Source: Maricaulis sp048270095 (lineage in GTDB: Bacteria > Pseudomonadota > Alphaproteobacteria > Caulobacterales > Maricaulaceae). From it: a DNA stretch of 64,000 nucleotides. The DNA lies in assembly GCF_048270095.1 (NCBI RefSeq), contig NZ_JBLWTL010000008.1, positions 47,907-111,906 on the forward strand, read 5' to 3'. Each line of letters begins with the position of its first letter. The first letter of the stretch is position 1. Positions 40,047-47,728 of this stretch are shown here, one piece after another. Below the pieces are notes generated by a model that had not been told where the DNA came from, made no database searches, and saw nothing but the letters and a program-made list of their open reading frames with translations. Made by a program: the position numbers and the translations under genes.

Positions 40047-40997
40047 ATGACCGCACCCGTCCTGCCTGCCGACAGTCCTGACGCCATTGCCCGCGCTGCC
40101 ACGATCCTGCGCGAGGGTGGACTTGTGGGGATGCCGACCGAGACCGTCTATGGCCTCGCGGCCGACGCGAACAACGCGGCGGCCGTCGCCCGGCTCTATG
40201 CTGCCAAGGGGCGCCCGCGCTTCAATCCGCTGATCGCCCATGTCACTGACGCCGAGATGGCGCGCACGCTGGTGGAATGGCCCGGCATGGCCGCTGAGCT
40301 GGCCACCGCCTTCTGGCCCGGCCCGCTGACGCTGGTCCTGCCCAAACTCAACGCCGCGCCGATCTGCGACCTCGCCAATGCCGGGCTCGACAGCGTCGCC
40401 ATTCGCGCGCCGGGCCATGCCAGCGCCCGTGCCCTGCTTGCCGCGTTCGGCGGTCCGCTCGTCGCCCCGAGCGCCAACCCGTCCGGCGGCGTCAGCCCGA
40501 CCACGGCGCAGCATGTCAGCGAGGGCCTGGGTGACAGGCTCGACCTGATCCTTGATGGCGGGTCCTGCACGGTCGGGCTGGAATCAACCGTCATCGCCAT
40601 TCTCGACGGCCGCGCCACCTTGCTACGCCCGGGAGGCCTGGAACGCGCCCGCATTGAAGCCATTACCGGCCCGCTCGCCGCCGCCGGTCACGCCGATGCA
40701 CCGGCCAGCCCGGGCATGCTGGCGAGCCATTATGCGCCGCGCGCCGCGATGCGGCTCAATGCGCCCAGCGCCGGGTCCGGCGAAGCCCTGCTCGGTTTCG
40801 GCGCGATTGCGGGTGATCTCAATCTCTCAGCCTCCGGCGACCTGGCCGAAGCCGCCACGCGCCTGTTCGCCGCCCTGCGTGAAATGGACGCGCTCGGCCC
40901 GTCCTGTATTGCCGTCGCGCCCATTCCCGATGAAGGTCTGGGCGAAGCGATTAATGACCGCCTGCAACGCGCCGCCGCGCCGCGAGACGGTTCATGA
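40047..40997 (+). CDS. tsaC: L-threonylcarbamoyladenylate synthase (Sua5/YwlC type)
   Basis: 316 aa, i.e. the long Sua5 form with a YrdC domain and a C-terminal Sua5 domain. Motifs: EGGLVGMPTETVYGLAADA, YAAKGRPRFNPLIAHV, SVAIRAPGHASARALL, PLVAPSANPSGGVSPT, SPGMLASHYAPRA. It makes threonylcarbamoyl-AMP from Thr, bicarbonate and ATP for the t6A37 modification of ANN-decoding tRNAs. No clear ribosome binding site precedes the ATG. The 2-hydroxyacid dehydrogenase gene follows by 13 bases. Confidence 0.95.
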   Translation: MTAPVLPADSPDAIARAATILREGGLVGMPTETVYGLAADANNAAAVARLYAAKGRPRFNPLIAHVTDAEMARTLVEWPGMAAELATAFWPGPLTLVLPKLNAAPICDLANAGLDSVAIRAPGHASARALLAAFGGPLVAPSANPSGGVSPTTAQHVSEGLGDRLDLILDGGSCTVGLESTVIAILDGRATLLRPGGLERARIEAITGPLAAAGHADAPASPGMLASHYAPRAAMRLNAPSAGSGEALLGFGAIAGDLNLSASGDLAEAATRLFAALREMDALGPSCIAVAPIPDEGLGEAINDRLQRAAAPRDGS

Positions 40998-41010
40998 CAA
41001 GGACAGGCCC

Positions 41011-42444
41011 ATGACCGACGCCCAGACATTGCCCCGCCCGCAAGCCCTGCCCGGCGATGTGATCGAGCGCCTCAAGACCGCGCTGGGCCCCAAGGGCTGG
41101 AGCCAGGACGCGAATGAGCTGGAGCCGCACATCGCCGACTGGCGCGGCCGTTTTCAGGGCCAGACGCCGATCCTGCTCAAGCCGGCCGATACCGCCGAGG
41201 TCGCCGCCGCGGTCAAGATCTGCCACGAGGCCGGCATCGCCATCACACCCCAGGGCGGCAATACCAGCCTGTGCGGCGCCTCAACCCCGCAGGGCGAGGT
41301 GCTGATCACACTCAAGCGCATGAATGCCGTCCGCGAAGTCGATCCGGACAATGATTCGATGACGGTCGAGGCCGGCTGTATCCTGGAGAGCCTGCAAAAC
41401 ACCGCCGCCAATGCCGACCGGCTTTTCCCGCTGAGCCTTGGCTCGCAGGGATCGGCGATGATTGGCGGGCTGATCTCGACCAATGCCGGCGGCGTGCATG
41501 TCCTGCGCTATGGCATGACGCGCGAGCTGGTGCTGGGCCTGGAAGCCGTCCTGCCCGATGGCACGATCTGGTCGGGCCTGACCGGTCTGCGCAAGGACAA
41601 TACCGGCTATGACCTCAAACAGCTGCTGATCGGCGCCGAGGGCACATTGGGCATCATCACCGCCGCAACCCTCAAACTCTTCCCCCGCCCGGCAAAAATG
41701 GAACTGGCATTCTGCGGCCTGAATTCAGTCGAGGATGCGGTCTCCTTCCTGTCGCTGGCCAAGAAAGTCTCCGGCGGTGCGGTCACCGCGTTCGAAATCA
41801 TGCCCCGCCTGGCGCTCGATTTCGTCCTCGCCTTCGTGCCCGGCACACGCGATCCACTGGAAGCCTCGCATCCCTGGTATGTGGTGTGCGAAATGAGTTT
41901 CGGCCGCGTCGAGGGCGCGCGCGAGACACTTGAAGCCGCACTCGGCGAGGCCTTCGAAGCCGAACTGATCAGCGATGCCGCGATTGCGGAAAACGAAAGC
42001 CAGGCCCTCGATTTCTGGCGGCTTCGCGAGAGCATCGCGCTGGCCGAACGTGGCCAGGGCACCGCGATCAAACACGACATCTCCATCCCGGTCTCGAAAA
42101 TGGCAGCCTTCATCAAGCTCGCCGGCGAGCGGATCAAGACGATCTTCCCCGACGGCATCGTCGTCGCCTTCGGGCATGTCGGTGATGGCAATGTCCACTA
42201 CAATATAGTCGGCCTCGACGAAGCCACGCAGAAGGCCATGCTTGCCCAGGGCGCGGCGATTTCGAACTGCGTCTATGACACGGTCGACGAATTTGGCGGT
42301 TCGATCTCGGCAGAGCACGGGATCGGCATCCTCAAACGTGAGGAATTGGCGGCGCGCAAACCGGTCGATGTCGCGGTGATGCGGGCGATCAAGCAGGCGC
42401 TGGATCCCAAGGGCATCATGAACCCGCGGGTTTTGCTGGGCTAG
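41011..42444 (+). CDS. FAD-linked D-2-hydroxyacid dehydrogenase (glycolate/lactate/2-hydroxyglutarate type)
   Basis: 477 aa. ATG 41011 is chosen for the AAGGA nearby and because the coding pattern upstream belongs to the tsaC gene. An FAD-binding (PCMH) domain occupies the first half: ITPQGGNTSLCGASTP, LSLGSQGSAMIGGLISTNAGG, YGMTRELVLGLEAVLPDG, LLIGAEGTLGIITAATL. The C-terminal FAD-oxidase domain has VVAFGHVGDGNVHYNI and SISAEHGIGILKREEL, with the His and Glu near the active site. The closest general class is D-lactate or D-2-hydroxyglutarate dehydrogenase; the substrate is not decided. Confidence 0.92.
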   Translation: MTDAQTLPRPQALPGDVIERLKTALGPKGWSQDANELEPHIADWRGRFQGQTPILLKPADTAEVAAAVKICHEAGIAITPQGGNTSLCGASTPQGEVLITLKRMNAVREVDPDNDSMTVEAGCILESLQNTAANADRLFPLSLGSQGSAMIGGLISTNAGGVHVLRYGMTRELVLGLEAVLPDGTIWSGLTGLRKDNTGYDLKQLLIGAEGTLGIITAATLKLFPRPAKMELAFCGLNSVEDAVSFLSLAKKVSGGAVTAFEIMPRLALDFVLAFVPGTRDPLEASHPWYVVCEMSFGRVEGARETLEAALGEAFEAELISDAAIAENESQALDFWRLRESIALAERGQGTAIKHDISIPVSKMAAFIKLAGERIKTIFPDGIVVAFGHVGDGNVHYNIVGLDEATQKAMLAQGAAISNCVYDTVDEFGGSISAEHGIGILKREELAARKPVDVAVMRAIKQALDPKGIMNPRVLLG

Positions 42445-42508
42445 CACACACCCCGCCCCTTCCCCCGCAGCGATCCTTTGCCTATCTCTCCGGGCAAGGA
42501 GACCACCC

Positions 42509-43309
42509 ATGCTGATTCTGCTTTCACCCGCCAAGAACATGAATTTCGACGCGCCCAAACGCGCGGTGACCGCGACCATCCCGCCACTGCTCGATGAAAC
42601 GCGCATCCTGTCGGCAACGACGCGCGGACTGTCGACGTCGAAGATCAAATCGCTGATGAAGATCAGCGCCGATCTGGCCAAGCTCAATCGTGAACGCTTC
42701 CAGGCCTTTGACGCCGATCAGCCGGGCACAAAACCTGCTGCCCTTGCCTTTGCCGGCGAGGTCTATCGCGGACTTGAAGCGGGTAGGTTGAGCGATGACG
42801 ATCTCGCTTACGCCCAGGATCATCTGCGCATTCTGTCGGGCATGTACGGCGCGCTGCGTCCGCTCGATGGCATCCACCCCTATCGCCTCGAAATGGGCCG
42901 CAAGCTGCACACGCGGCGCGGCGAGAGCCTGTATGATTTCTGGGGCGACAAGATCGCACAGCATCTCAACGCGCTGCAGGCCGATGACACCGACCCGGTC
43001 GTGCTCAACCTCGCCTCCAACGAATACTTCAAGGCTGTCGACCGCAAGGCATTGAAGGCGCGCGTCATCACCGCCAGCTTCAAGGAAGAAAAAGACGGCC
43101 AGGCGCGCATGCTGATGGTCTTCGCCAAGAAGGCCCGCGGCATGATGGCGCGCTGGGCGATCGAAAACCGCATCACTGACCCGGCCGATCTGGTGAAGTT
43201 TGATGCCGGTGGCTATGCGTTTGATGAGGCCGGATCGAGCGAGACCGATCTGCTGTTCATGCGGCCGCAACCGGCGGCGGCAGGCGCCAAGGCGAAGGCG
43301 GAAGCCTGA
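42509..43309 (+). CDS. yaaA: YaaA/UPF0246 family peroxide stress protein
   Basis: 266 aa, with CAAGGAGA before the ATG. The signatures LILLSPAKNMNFDAPKR, QDHLRILSGMYGALRPLDGIHPYRLEMGRKL, LASNEYFKAVDRK and KKARGMMARWAIENRI define YaaA. In E. coli it is induced by peroxide and lowers free intracellular iron; the fold binds DNA in vitro. No terminator follows directly; the next element downstream is the sRNA-like region. Confidence 0.95.
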   Translation: MLILLSPAKNMNFDAPKRAVTATIPPLLDETRILSATTRGLSTSKIKSLMKISADLAKLNRERFQAFDADQPGTKPAALAFAGEVYRGLEAGRLSDDDLAYAQDHLRILSGMYGALRPLDGIHPYRLEMGRKLHTRRGESLYDFWGDKIAQHLNALQADDTDPVVLNLASNEYFKAVDRKALKARVITASFKEEKDGQARMLMVFAKKARGMMARWAIENRITDPADLVKFDAGGYAFDEAGSSETDLLFMRPQPAAAGAKAKAEA

Positions 43310-43339
43310 CGTTCGAACTCTTCCCCGCAAGGAGGAGCT

Positions 43340-43538
43340 ATGTTATGGTCCAAGGGCCGCCGGAGACGGGTGCGACCGCCTCCTTTGGCCGCCCTTAGGC
43401 GATGGAGAAACGGATCAACAGCGTCCAGCCGCCGATCCGTCTTCTCCTCACCCAGAGGACGAGGCAGCATTTCGGAAACCGAAACATTGCTCCCTCCTTG
43501 GATTGCGCCGGCCCCAACGTGGCCGGCGTTTTCATTTT
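43340..43538 (+). ncRNA. Candidate small RNA with anti-Shine-Dalgarno motifs (or 3' UTR element of yaaA)
   Basis: This region between yaaA and the hydroxybutyrate dehydrogenase holds no convincing protein gene but a series of structures. AAGGGC/GCCCTT pair across 43352-43396; ACGGATC/GATCCGT form a stem (43410-43416 with 43434-43440); TTTCGG-AAA-CCGAAA forms another (43470-43484); a terminator closes the set. Three unpaired or partly paired pyrimidine tracts resemble anti-Shine-Dalgarno sequences: CCTCC at 43379, TCTCCTC at 43443 and CTCCCTCCTT at 43490. Several alphaproteobacterial trans-acting sRNAs are built this way. The 5' end is unknown, and AAGGAGGAGC at 43329-43338 could instead be a ribosome binding site. 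Confidence 0.45.
43506..43538 (+). terminator. Intrinsic terminator ending the yaaA/sRNA region
   Basis: Stem CGCCGGCC (43506-43513) with GGCCGGCG (43521-43528), loop of seven, followed by TTTTCATTTT. It lies about 200 bases after the yaaA stop. Confidence 0.88.
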
Positions 43539-43649
43539 GGCATAATTACCCGCCTTGCGTGTAGTTGGCGAAAACGCCCGATCTCGACAACTTGACCCAA
43601 ACGCGCCAATCCCGTCTCTTCGCACTTGCACAAACCTGACAGGTGATTC

Positions 43650-44450
43650 ATGTCCGCAATTCGTACCGATCTTTCCGGCCAGGTGGCCCTCATTACCGGC
43701 TCGACCAGCGGGATCGGCCAGGCGATGGCCGAGGCGCTCGCCGCGAACGGGGCGAATATCGTGCTCAACGGTCTGGGCGATGCGGCAGAGATTGAAGCCT
43801 TGCGCGCGAAGATCGCGGCGGATCATGGCGTCGAGGTGCGCTATCACGGCGCCAACATGCTCAAGCCCGACGAGATCACCGATATGGTGAATTATGCGGA
43901 GCGCGAATTCGGGCGGCTGGACATCCTGCTCTCCAATGCCGGCATCCAGCATGTCTCGCCGGTCGAGGATTTCCCGGTGGCGAAATGGGATGCGATCATC
44001 GCGATCAATTTGACCTCGGTCTTCCATGCCGCTCGCGCGGCGATCCCGATCATGAAGCGCCAGGGGCGCGGACGAATCGTCAATCTCGCCTCGGTCCACG
44101 GCCTTGTGGCCTCGCCGTTCAAATCGGCCTATGTCGCCGCCAAGCATGGCGTGATCGGTTTCACCAAGACGCTGGCGCTCGAACTCGCCGAGGACGGCAT
44201 CACCTGCAATGCGATCTGCCCGGGCTATGTGAAGACGCCGCTGGTGGAAAACCAGATCGCCGACACGGCACGCGCGCGCTCCATCTCGGAAGAGGAAGTG
44301 GTGCGCGATGTCATGCTGGCGGCACAGCCGACCAAGCAATTCGTCACCTTTGAACAACTCGCCGGTGCCCTGCTCTACCTGGTCTCAGATGCCGGTGCCA
44401 ATGCCAACGGGACCGCGATCACGGTTGACGGAGGCTGGACCGCGAAATGA
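43650..44450 (+). CDS. bdhA: 3-hydroxybutyrate dehydrogenase (SDR family)
   Basis: 266 aa. NAD-binding motif TGSTSGIGQAMAEALA, LSNAGIQHVSPVEDFPVAKWDAI, active-site Ser in NLASVHGL and Tyr/Lys in SAYVAAKHG. The C-terminal MLAAQPTKQFVTFEQLAGALLYL and the ending ITVDGGWTAK are typical of D-3-hydroxybutyrate dehydrogenases, which interconvert 3-hydroxybutyrate and acetoacetate in polyhydroxybutyrate breakdown. The ATG overlaps nothing upstream; the stop overlaps the start of the VOC gene by four bases. Confidence 0.93.
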   Translation: MSAIRTDLSGQVALITGSTSGIGQAMAEALAANGANIVLNGLGDAAEIEALRAKIAADHGVEVRYHGANMLKPDEITDMVNYAEREFGRLDILLSNAGIQHVSPVEDFPVAKWDAIIAINLTSVFHAARAAIPIMKRQGRGRIVNLASVHGLVASPFKSAYVAAKHGVIGFTKTLALELAEDGITCNAICPGYVKTPLVENQIADTARARSISEEEVVRDVMLAAQPTKQFVTFEQLAGALLYLVSDAGANANGTAITVDGGWTAK

Positions 44451-44803
44451 CCGATACCGTGCTCAGGATCGACTATAACGAACTGCCCGTCACCGATATG
44501 GCGGCAGCGAAAGCCTTCTACTCGGCCGCCTTTGGCTGGACCTTCCTCGATTACGGCCCGACCTATGCCGCCTTCGAGAATGCCGGCATTGATGGCGGAC
44601 TGCGGCTGGAAGCAAAACCCTTCCCGACCGGCGCCCTGATCCTGCTGCGCGCCGAGGACATTCTCGACGCCGAACGGCGTGTCGAGGCGGCCGGCGGCAC
44701 CATCACCTTGCGCGAGGATTATCCGGGCGGGCGGCGCTTCCTCTTCACCGATCCAAGCGGCAATCAGCTCGGCATCTACTCGCTGCACGGCAAGTATGGC
44801 TGA
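44447..44803 (+). CDS. VOC family (glyoxalase/bleomycin-resistance fold) protein
   Basis: 118 aa. The sequence follows the two-module VOC layout: RIDYNELPVTDMAAAKAFYSAAFGWTFLDYGP, then GALILLRAEDILDAERRVEAAGGTI and GGRRFLFTDPSGNQLGIYS. Members bind divalent metals and act as lyases, dioxygenases or resistance proteins; no substrate can be given. It is coupled to the genes on both sides: it overlaps the hydroxybutyrate dehydrogenase by four bases and the Nudix gene by eight. Confidence 0.92.
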   Translation: MTDTVLRIDYNELPVTDMAAAKAFYSAAFGWTFLDYGPTYAAFENAGIDGGLRLEAKPFPTGALILLRAEDILDAERRVEAAGGTITLREDYPGGRRFLFTDPSGNQLGIYSLHGKYG

Positions 44804-45236
44804 GGCCAGACATCCCGTCCCCGGTGCCGGCATTGTCGTCTGGCGCGATGAAGAGGTGCTGCTGATCCGGCGCGGCAAGCCGCCCTATACCGGCGAGTGG
44901 TCCATCCCCGGCGGCAAGGTCGAGTTTGGCGAGACCGTGCGCGAAGCGGCGCTGCGCGAATTGATGGAAGAGACCGGCACCACGGCGCGCATTGTCGGTC
45001 TGATCGATGTCATCGATGCGATTGGTGCCCGCGAACCGGGCGCACCAGGCGAGTGGCATTATATCCTCGCCGATTTCGCCGCCGTCTGGACAGGCGGCGA
45101 GCCGGTCGCAGCCGACGATGTCACTGAAGCCGCCTTCTTCCCGCTCGACGAGGCCCTGCGCCTGACACGCTGGGACAAGACGCGCGATGTGATCGGGCGC
45201 GCCCGCGCGATGATCGCTGCCTTGCCCACGCCATAA
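44796..45236 (+). CDS. Nudix hydrolase
   Basis: 146 aa from ATG 44796, overlapping the end of the VOC gene in another frame. The Nudix box is complete: GGKVEFGETVREAALRELME followed by ETG. The N-terminal VPGAGIVVWRDEEVLLIRRGKPPYTGEWSIPGG is typical of the ADP-ribose/NADH pyrophosphatase-like group. It hydrolyses a nucleoside-diphosphate-linked compound; which one is unknown. Confidence 0.93.
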   Translation: MAEARHPVPGAGIVVWRDEEVLLIRRGKPPYTGEWSIPGGKVEFGETVREAALRELMEETGTTARIVGLIDVIDAIGAREPGAPGEWHYILADFAAVWTGGEPVAADDVTEAAFFPLDEALRLTRWDKTRDVIGRARAMIAALPTP

Positions 45237-45247
45237 ATCTCGCCAAT

Positions 45248-45769
45248 ATGGCGATCATGCGCACCCTGTCTGCCCTCCTCGCGACCTTGATCCTGCTGCC
45301 GTTCGCGGCCGGCTGGGCGGACGCGCAAAAGCCGGGCGCGCCCAATTGGCGTGCGCCGGACCGCGCCAGCGCGCGCGGAGCCGCACGCAATGAGCGCGAG
45401 GTCCAGCGCGGCATTGACCGTCTCGCCACCCATACCTCCGCGACATCGACCCAGCAGCGCGATGTCGGCGATACCGAGCGCGCCCTGCCCTATCTCGCCT
45501 ATACGCTGGGCGAATTGCACTATCTCGCCTCCGCCTGTGAAGGCCTCGATGCCCAGGCCTGGCGCCAGCGCATGATTGAATTGCTGGCGATGGAAGCGGC
45601 CGAGCCGGGCCGCCGGCGCGATCGCATGATCGAGAGCTTCAATGATGGCTACCGGGTGCAGCAACGCCGCCGTCCGGTTTGCGGCGAGGAAGTCGAGATC
45701 GAGCGCCGCGCCCTGGCCCATCGCGGTCATGATTTGTCGGAAATGATGCGCGCCGCCAATTTCGACTGA
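45248..45769 (+). CDS. TIGR02301-type alphaproteobacterial exported protein
   Basis: 173 aa; ATG 45257 is an alternative start. A signal peptide ends at ADA|Q (about residue 26). The remainder has a basic, Ala/Arg-rich linker and a conserved C-terminal domain with ALPYLAYTLGELHYLASACEG, WRQRMIELLAMEAAE, RRDRMIESFNDGYRVQQRR and VCGEE. This pattern is the conserved alphaproteobacterial family TIGR02301, of unknown function. It lies 11 bases downstream of the Nudix gene. Confidence 0.85.
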   Translation: MAIMRTLSALLATLILLPFAAGWADAQKPGAPNWRAPDRASARGAARNEREVQRGIDRLATHTSATSTQQRDVGDTERALPYLAYTLGELHYLASACEGLDAQAWRQRMIELLAMEAAEPGRRRDRMIESFNDGYRVQQRRRPVCGEEVEIERRALAHRGHDLSEMMRAANFD

Positions 45770-45925
45770 AGCCCGCCGCCGCGCCCGCTGGTCATTGGCG
45801 CAAGCTATGTGGCGATTGGCGAAATTTGATCCGTGCGGGACGCGAGACCGTACAATACCGGGTGTGCTGATCGATCAGCCGTTGTATACGGGGCCTGCAT
45901 TCGCAAGGACCTTGGGGGGAATTGA

Positions 45926-46951
45926 ATGACCGACCGCAGTGCCCAGCTTCACTCCTTGAGCATTGACCGCGACGAGCCGGAAGCCCGTTCGGGCATCTCG
46001 CTGGTGACAATGCTCAGCCTGCTCGTCGGCGCCATCATCGCGACTGCGGCCCTGATGTGGTTCTTCGTGACGCCGCCAGCGCCGGCCCCGGCTGCAGCTC
46101 CGGTCACCACGGCGGCAACGCCGTCGACATCGACATCCACCCCGTCACCAGCCGCCACCGCGACACCGGCCCCGCGCACTTCGGGACTGGTCGCATCGGG
46201 CTATGTCGTGGCCCGGCGCCAGGCGACCATCTCGGCAGAAATCTCCGGCCGGATCCTTGACGTACTGGTTGAAGAAGGCACCCGCGTCGAACAAGGCCAG
46301 GTGCTGGCCCTGCTCGACGATACCCGGGCGCGCATCCAGCTCGATCTCCTGCAATCCCAGCTCAATGCCGCATCCGCCCGCATCCGCTCGCTCGATGCAC
46401 AACTGGCCGAGGCACGCCTGGTCGCAACCCGCGCCAGCGTGCTGGCGGCGCGCAATATCGGACCACAGGCCAGTGTCAGCGCCACCCAGGCGCAGGTCGA
46501 CAGCCTGACCGCCCAGCTGGCCGCTGCACGCTCCGACCGCGCGGCCGCCGCGGTGATGGTCGTCAGCCAGCAGGACCTGGTCGAGCGCCATATCGTGCGC
46601 GCGCCCTTCGCCGGTATTGTCATCGCCAAGAACGCCCAGATCGGTGAAATCCTGTCGCCCTCCTCGGCCGGTGGCGGCTTTACCCGGACCGGCGTGGCCA
46701 CCCTGGTCGATATGGAATCGCTGGAGATCGAGGTTGATGTCAGCGAGGGCCAGATCGGCCGCGTGACGGCGGGCCAGCGCGTCGAGGCCCGTCTCGACGC
46801 CTATCCCGACTGGCGCATCCCGGCCCATGTCGAAGCCATCATCCCGACCGCCGACCGCGCCCGCGCCACCATCCAGGTCCGCGTCGCCTTCGACGAGCGC
46901 GACAGCCGTATCCTGCCGGATATGGCGGCGCGCGTGATTTTTGTTGAATAG
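45926..46951 (+). CDS. HlyD/MacA-type periplasmic adaptor of an ABC efflux system
   Basis: 341 aa, with GGGGGGAA before the ATG. An N-terminal membrane anchor (about 26-48) is followed by an Ala/Pro/Thr-rich linker (about 50-85). The lipoyl half-motif VASGYVVARRQATISAEISGRILDVLVEEGTRVEQGQVLALLD comes next, then a coiled-coil hairpin of two helices (about 135-205), the second lipoyl half (DLVERHIVRAPFAGIVIAKNAQIGEIL) and a beta-barrel. It links an inner-membrane ABC transporter to the envelope. The following genes encode the ATPase and two permeases. No outer-membrane TolC-like gene is present in the window. Confidence 0.93.
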   Translation: MTDRSAQLHSLSIDRDEPEARSGISLVTMLSLLVGAIIATAALMWFFVTPPAPAPAAAPVTTAATPSTSTSTPSPAATATPAPRTSGLVASGYVVARRQATISAEISGRILDVLVEEGTRVEQGQVLALLDDTRARIQLDLLQSQLNAASARIRSLDAQLAEARLVATRASVLAARNIGPQASVSATQAQVDSLTAQLAAARSDRAAAAVMVVSQQDLVERHIVRAPFAGIVIAKNAQIGEILSPSSAGGGFTRTGVATLVDMESLEIEVDVSEGQIGRVTAGQRVEARLDAYPDWRIPAHVEAIIPTADRARATIQVRVAFDERDSRILPDMAARVIFVE

Positions 46952-47035
46952 GCCAGGCCGGCGCAAGCCACAGACCGTGACCGTGAAACCAGACCTCCGC
47001 CCTTGCGGCCAGACACAGACAATGAGGACCCGCCC

Positions 47036-47728
47036 ATGACTGACCTGTACCAGCTGACCGATCTCTCCAAGGGCTATACGCGCGGACGCGAGGCCATCAC
47101 CATCTTCGAACAATTGACGATGTCGATCCAGGAAGGCGATTTCATTGCCATCATGGGCCCGTCCGGTTCCGGCAAGACGACCCTGCTCAACCTGCTCGGC
47201 GGGATCGACCGGCCGAGTTCCGGTTCGGTGGAATGCCAGGGCGTGCGGGTCGACAAGCTGTCCCAGGGCAAGCTCGCCAAATGGCGCGCCGCCAATGTCG
47301 GCTTCATCTTCCAGTTCTATAATCTGATGCCAACGCTGAATGCGGCGCAGAATGTCGAATTGCCGCTCCTGCTGACAAACCTGTCGGGCAAGGCGCGCAA
47401 GGAACGCGTCGCCACCGCCCTCGACATTGTCGGCCTGGCCGACCGCGCCCGGCATTCGCCGCGCCAGATGTCGGGCGGCCAGCAACAGCGCGTCGCGATC
47501 GCCCGCGCCATCGTCGCCGATCCCAAAGTCCTGCTCTGCGATGAGCCGACCGGCGATCTCGACCGCAAGTCCGCCGACGAAATCCTCGAGACGCTGCAGC
47601 TGCTCAACAAGGATCTCGGCAAGACCATCATCATGGTGACGCACGATCCATCGGCGGCCAAATACGCCCGCCGCGAACTGCATCTCGACAAGGGCCGCTT
47701 TGTGGAAGCCGCGGAGCTGGCCCAATGA
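47036..47728 (+). CDS. ABC transporter ATPase, MacB/LolD-like
   Basis: 230 aa. ATG 47036 is chosen as the typical family N-terminus (AGGACC upstream). All ABC motifs are present: Walker A GPSGSGKTTLLNLLGG, Q-loop FIFQFYNLMPTLNAAQNVELPL, signature SGGQQQRVAIARAI, Walker B VLLCDEPTGDLD and the switch VTHD. The subclass (PTGDLDRKSADEILETL) is that of MacB/LolD/Dev mechanotransmission transporters. The stop overlaps the next gene by four bases. Confidence 0.96.
   Translation: MTDLYQLTDLSKGYTRGREAITIFEQLTMSIQEGDFIAIMGPSGSGKTTLLNLLGGIDRPSSGSVECQGVRVDKLSQGKLAKWRAANVGFIFQFYNLMPTLNAAQNVELPLLLTNLSGKARKERVATALDIVGLADRARHSPRQMSGGQQQRVAIARAIVADPKVLLCDEPTGDLDRKSADEILETLQLLNKDLGKTIIMVTHDPSAAKYARRELHLDKGRFVEAAELAQ

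Noticed and set aside
43340..43564. 74-codon plus-strand frame with a good ribosome site after yaaA
   Set aside because: Not listed as a gene, because it runs through the intrinsic terminator and its T tract and its sequence is not protein-like; kept only as part of the sRNA finding.
46145..47725. 526-codon minus-strand frame opposite the efflux operon
   Set aside because: It crosses three well-supported plus-strand features (adaptor, gap, ATPase), which no real gene would mirror.
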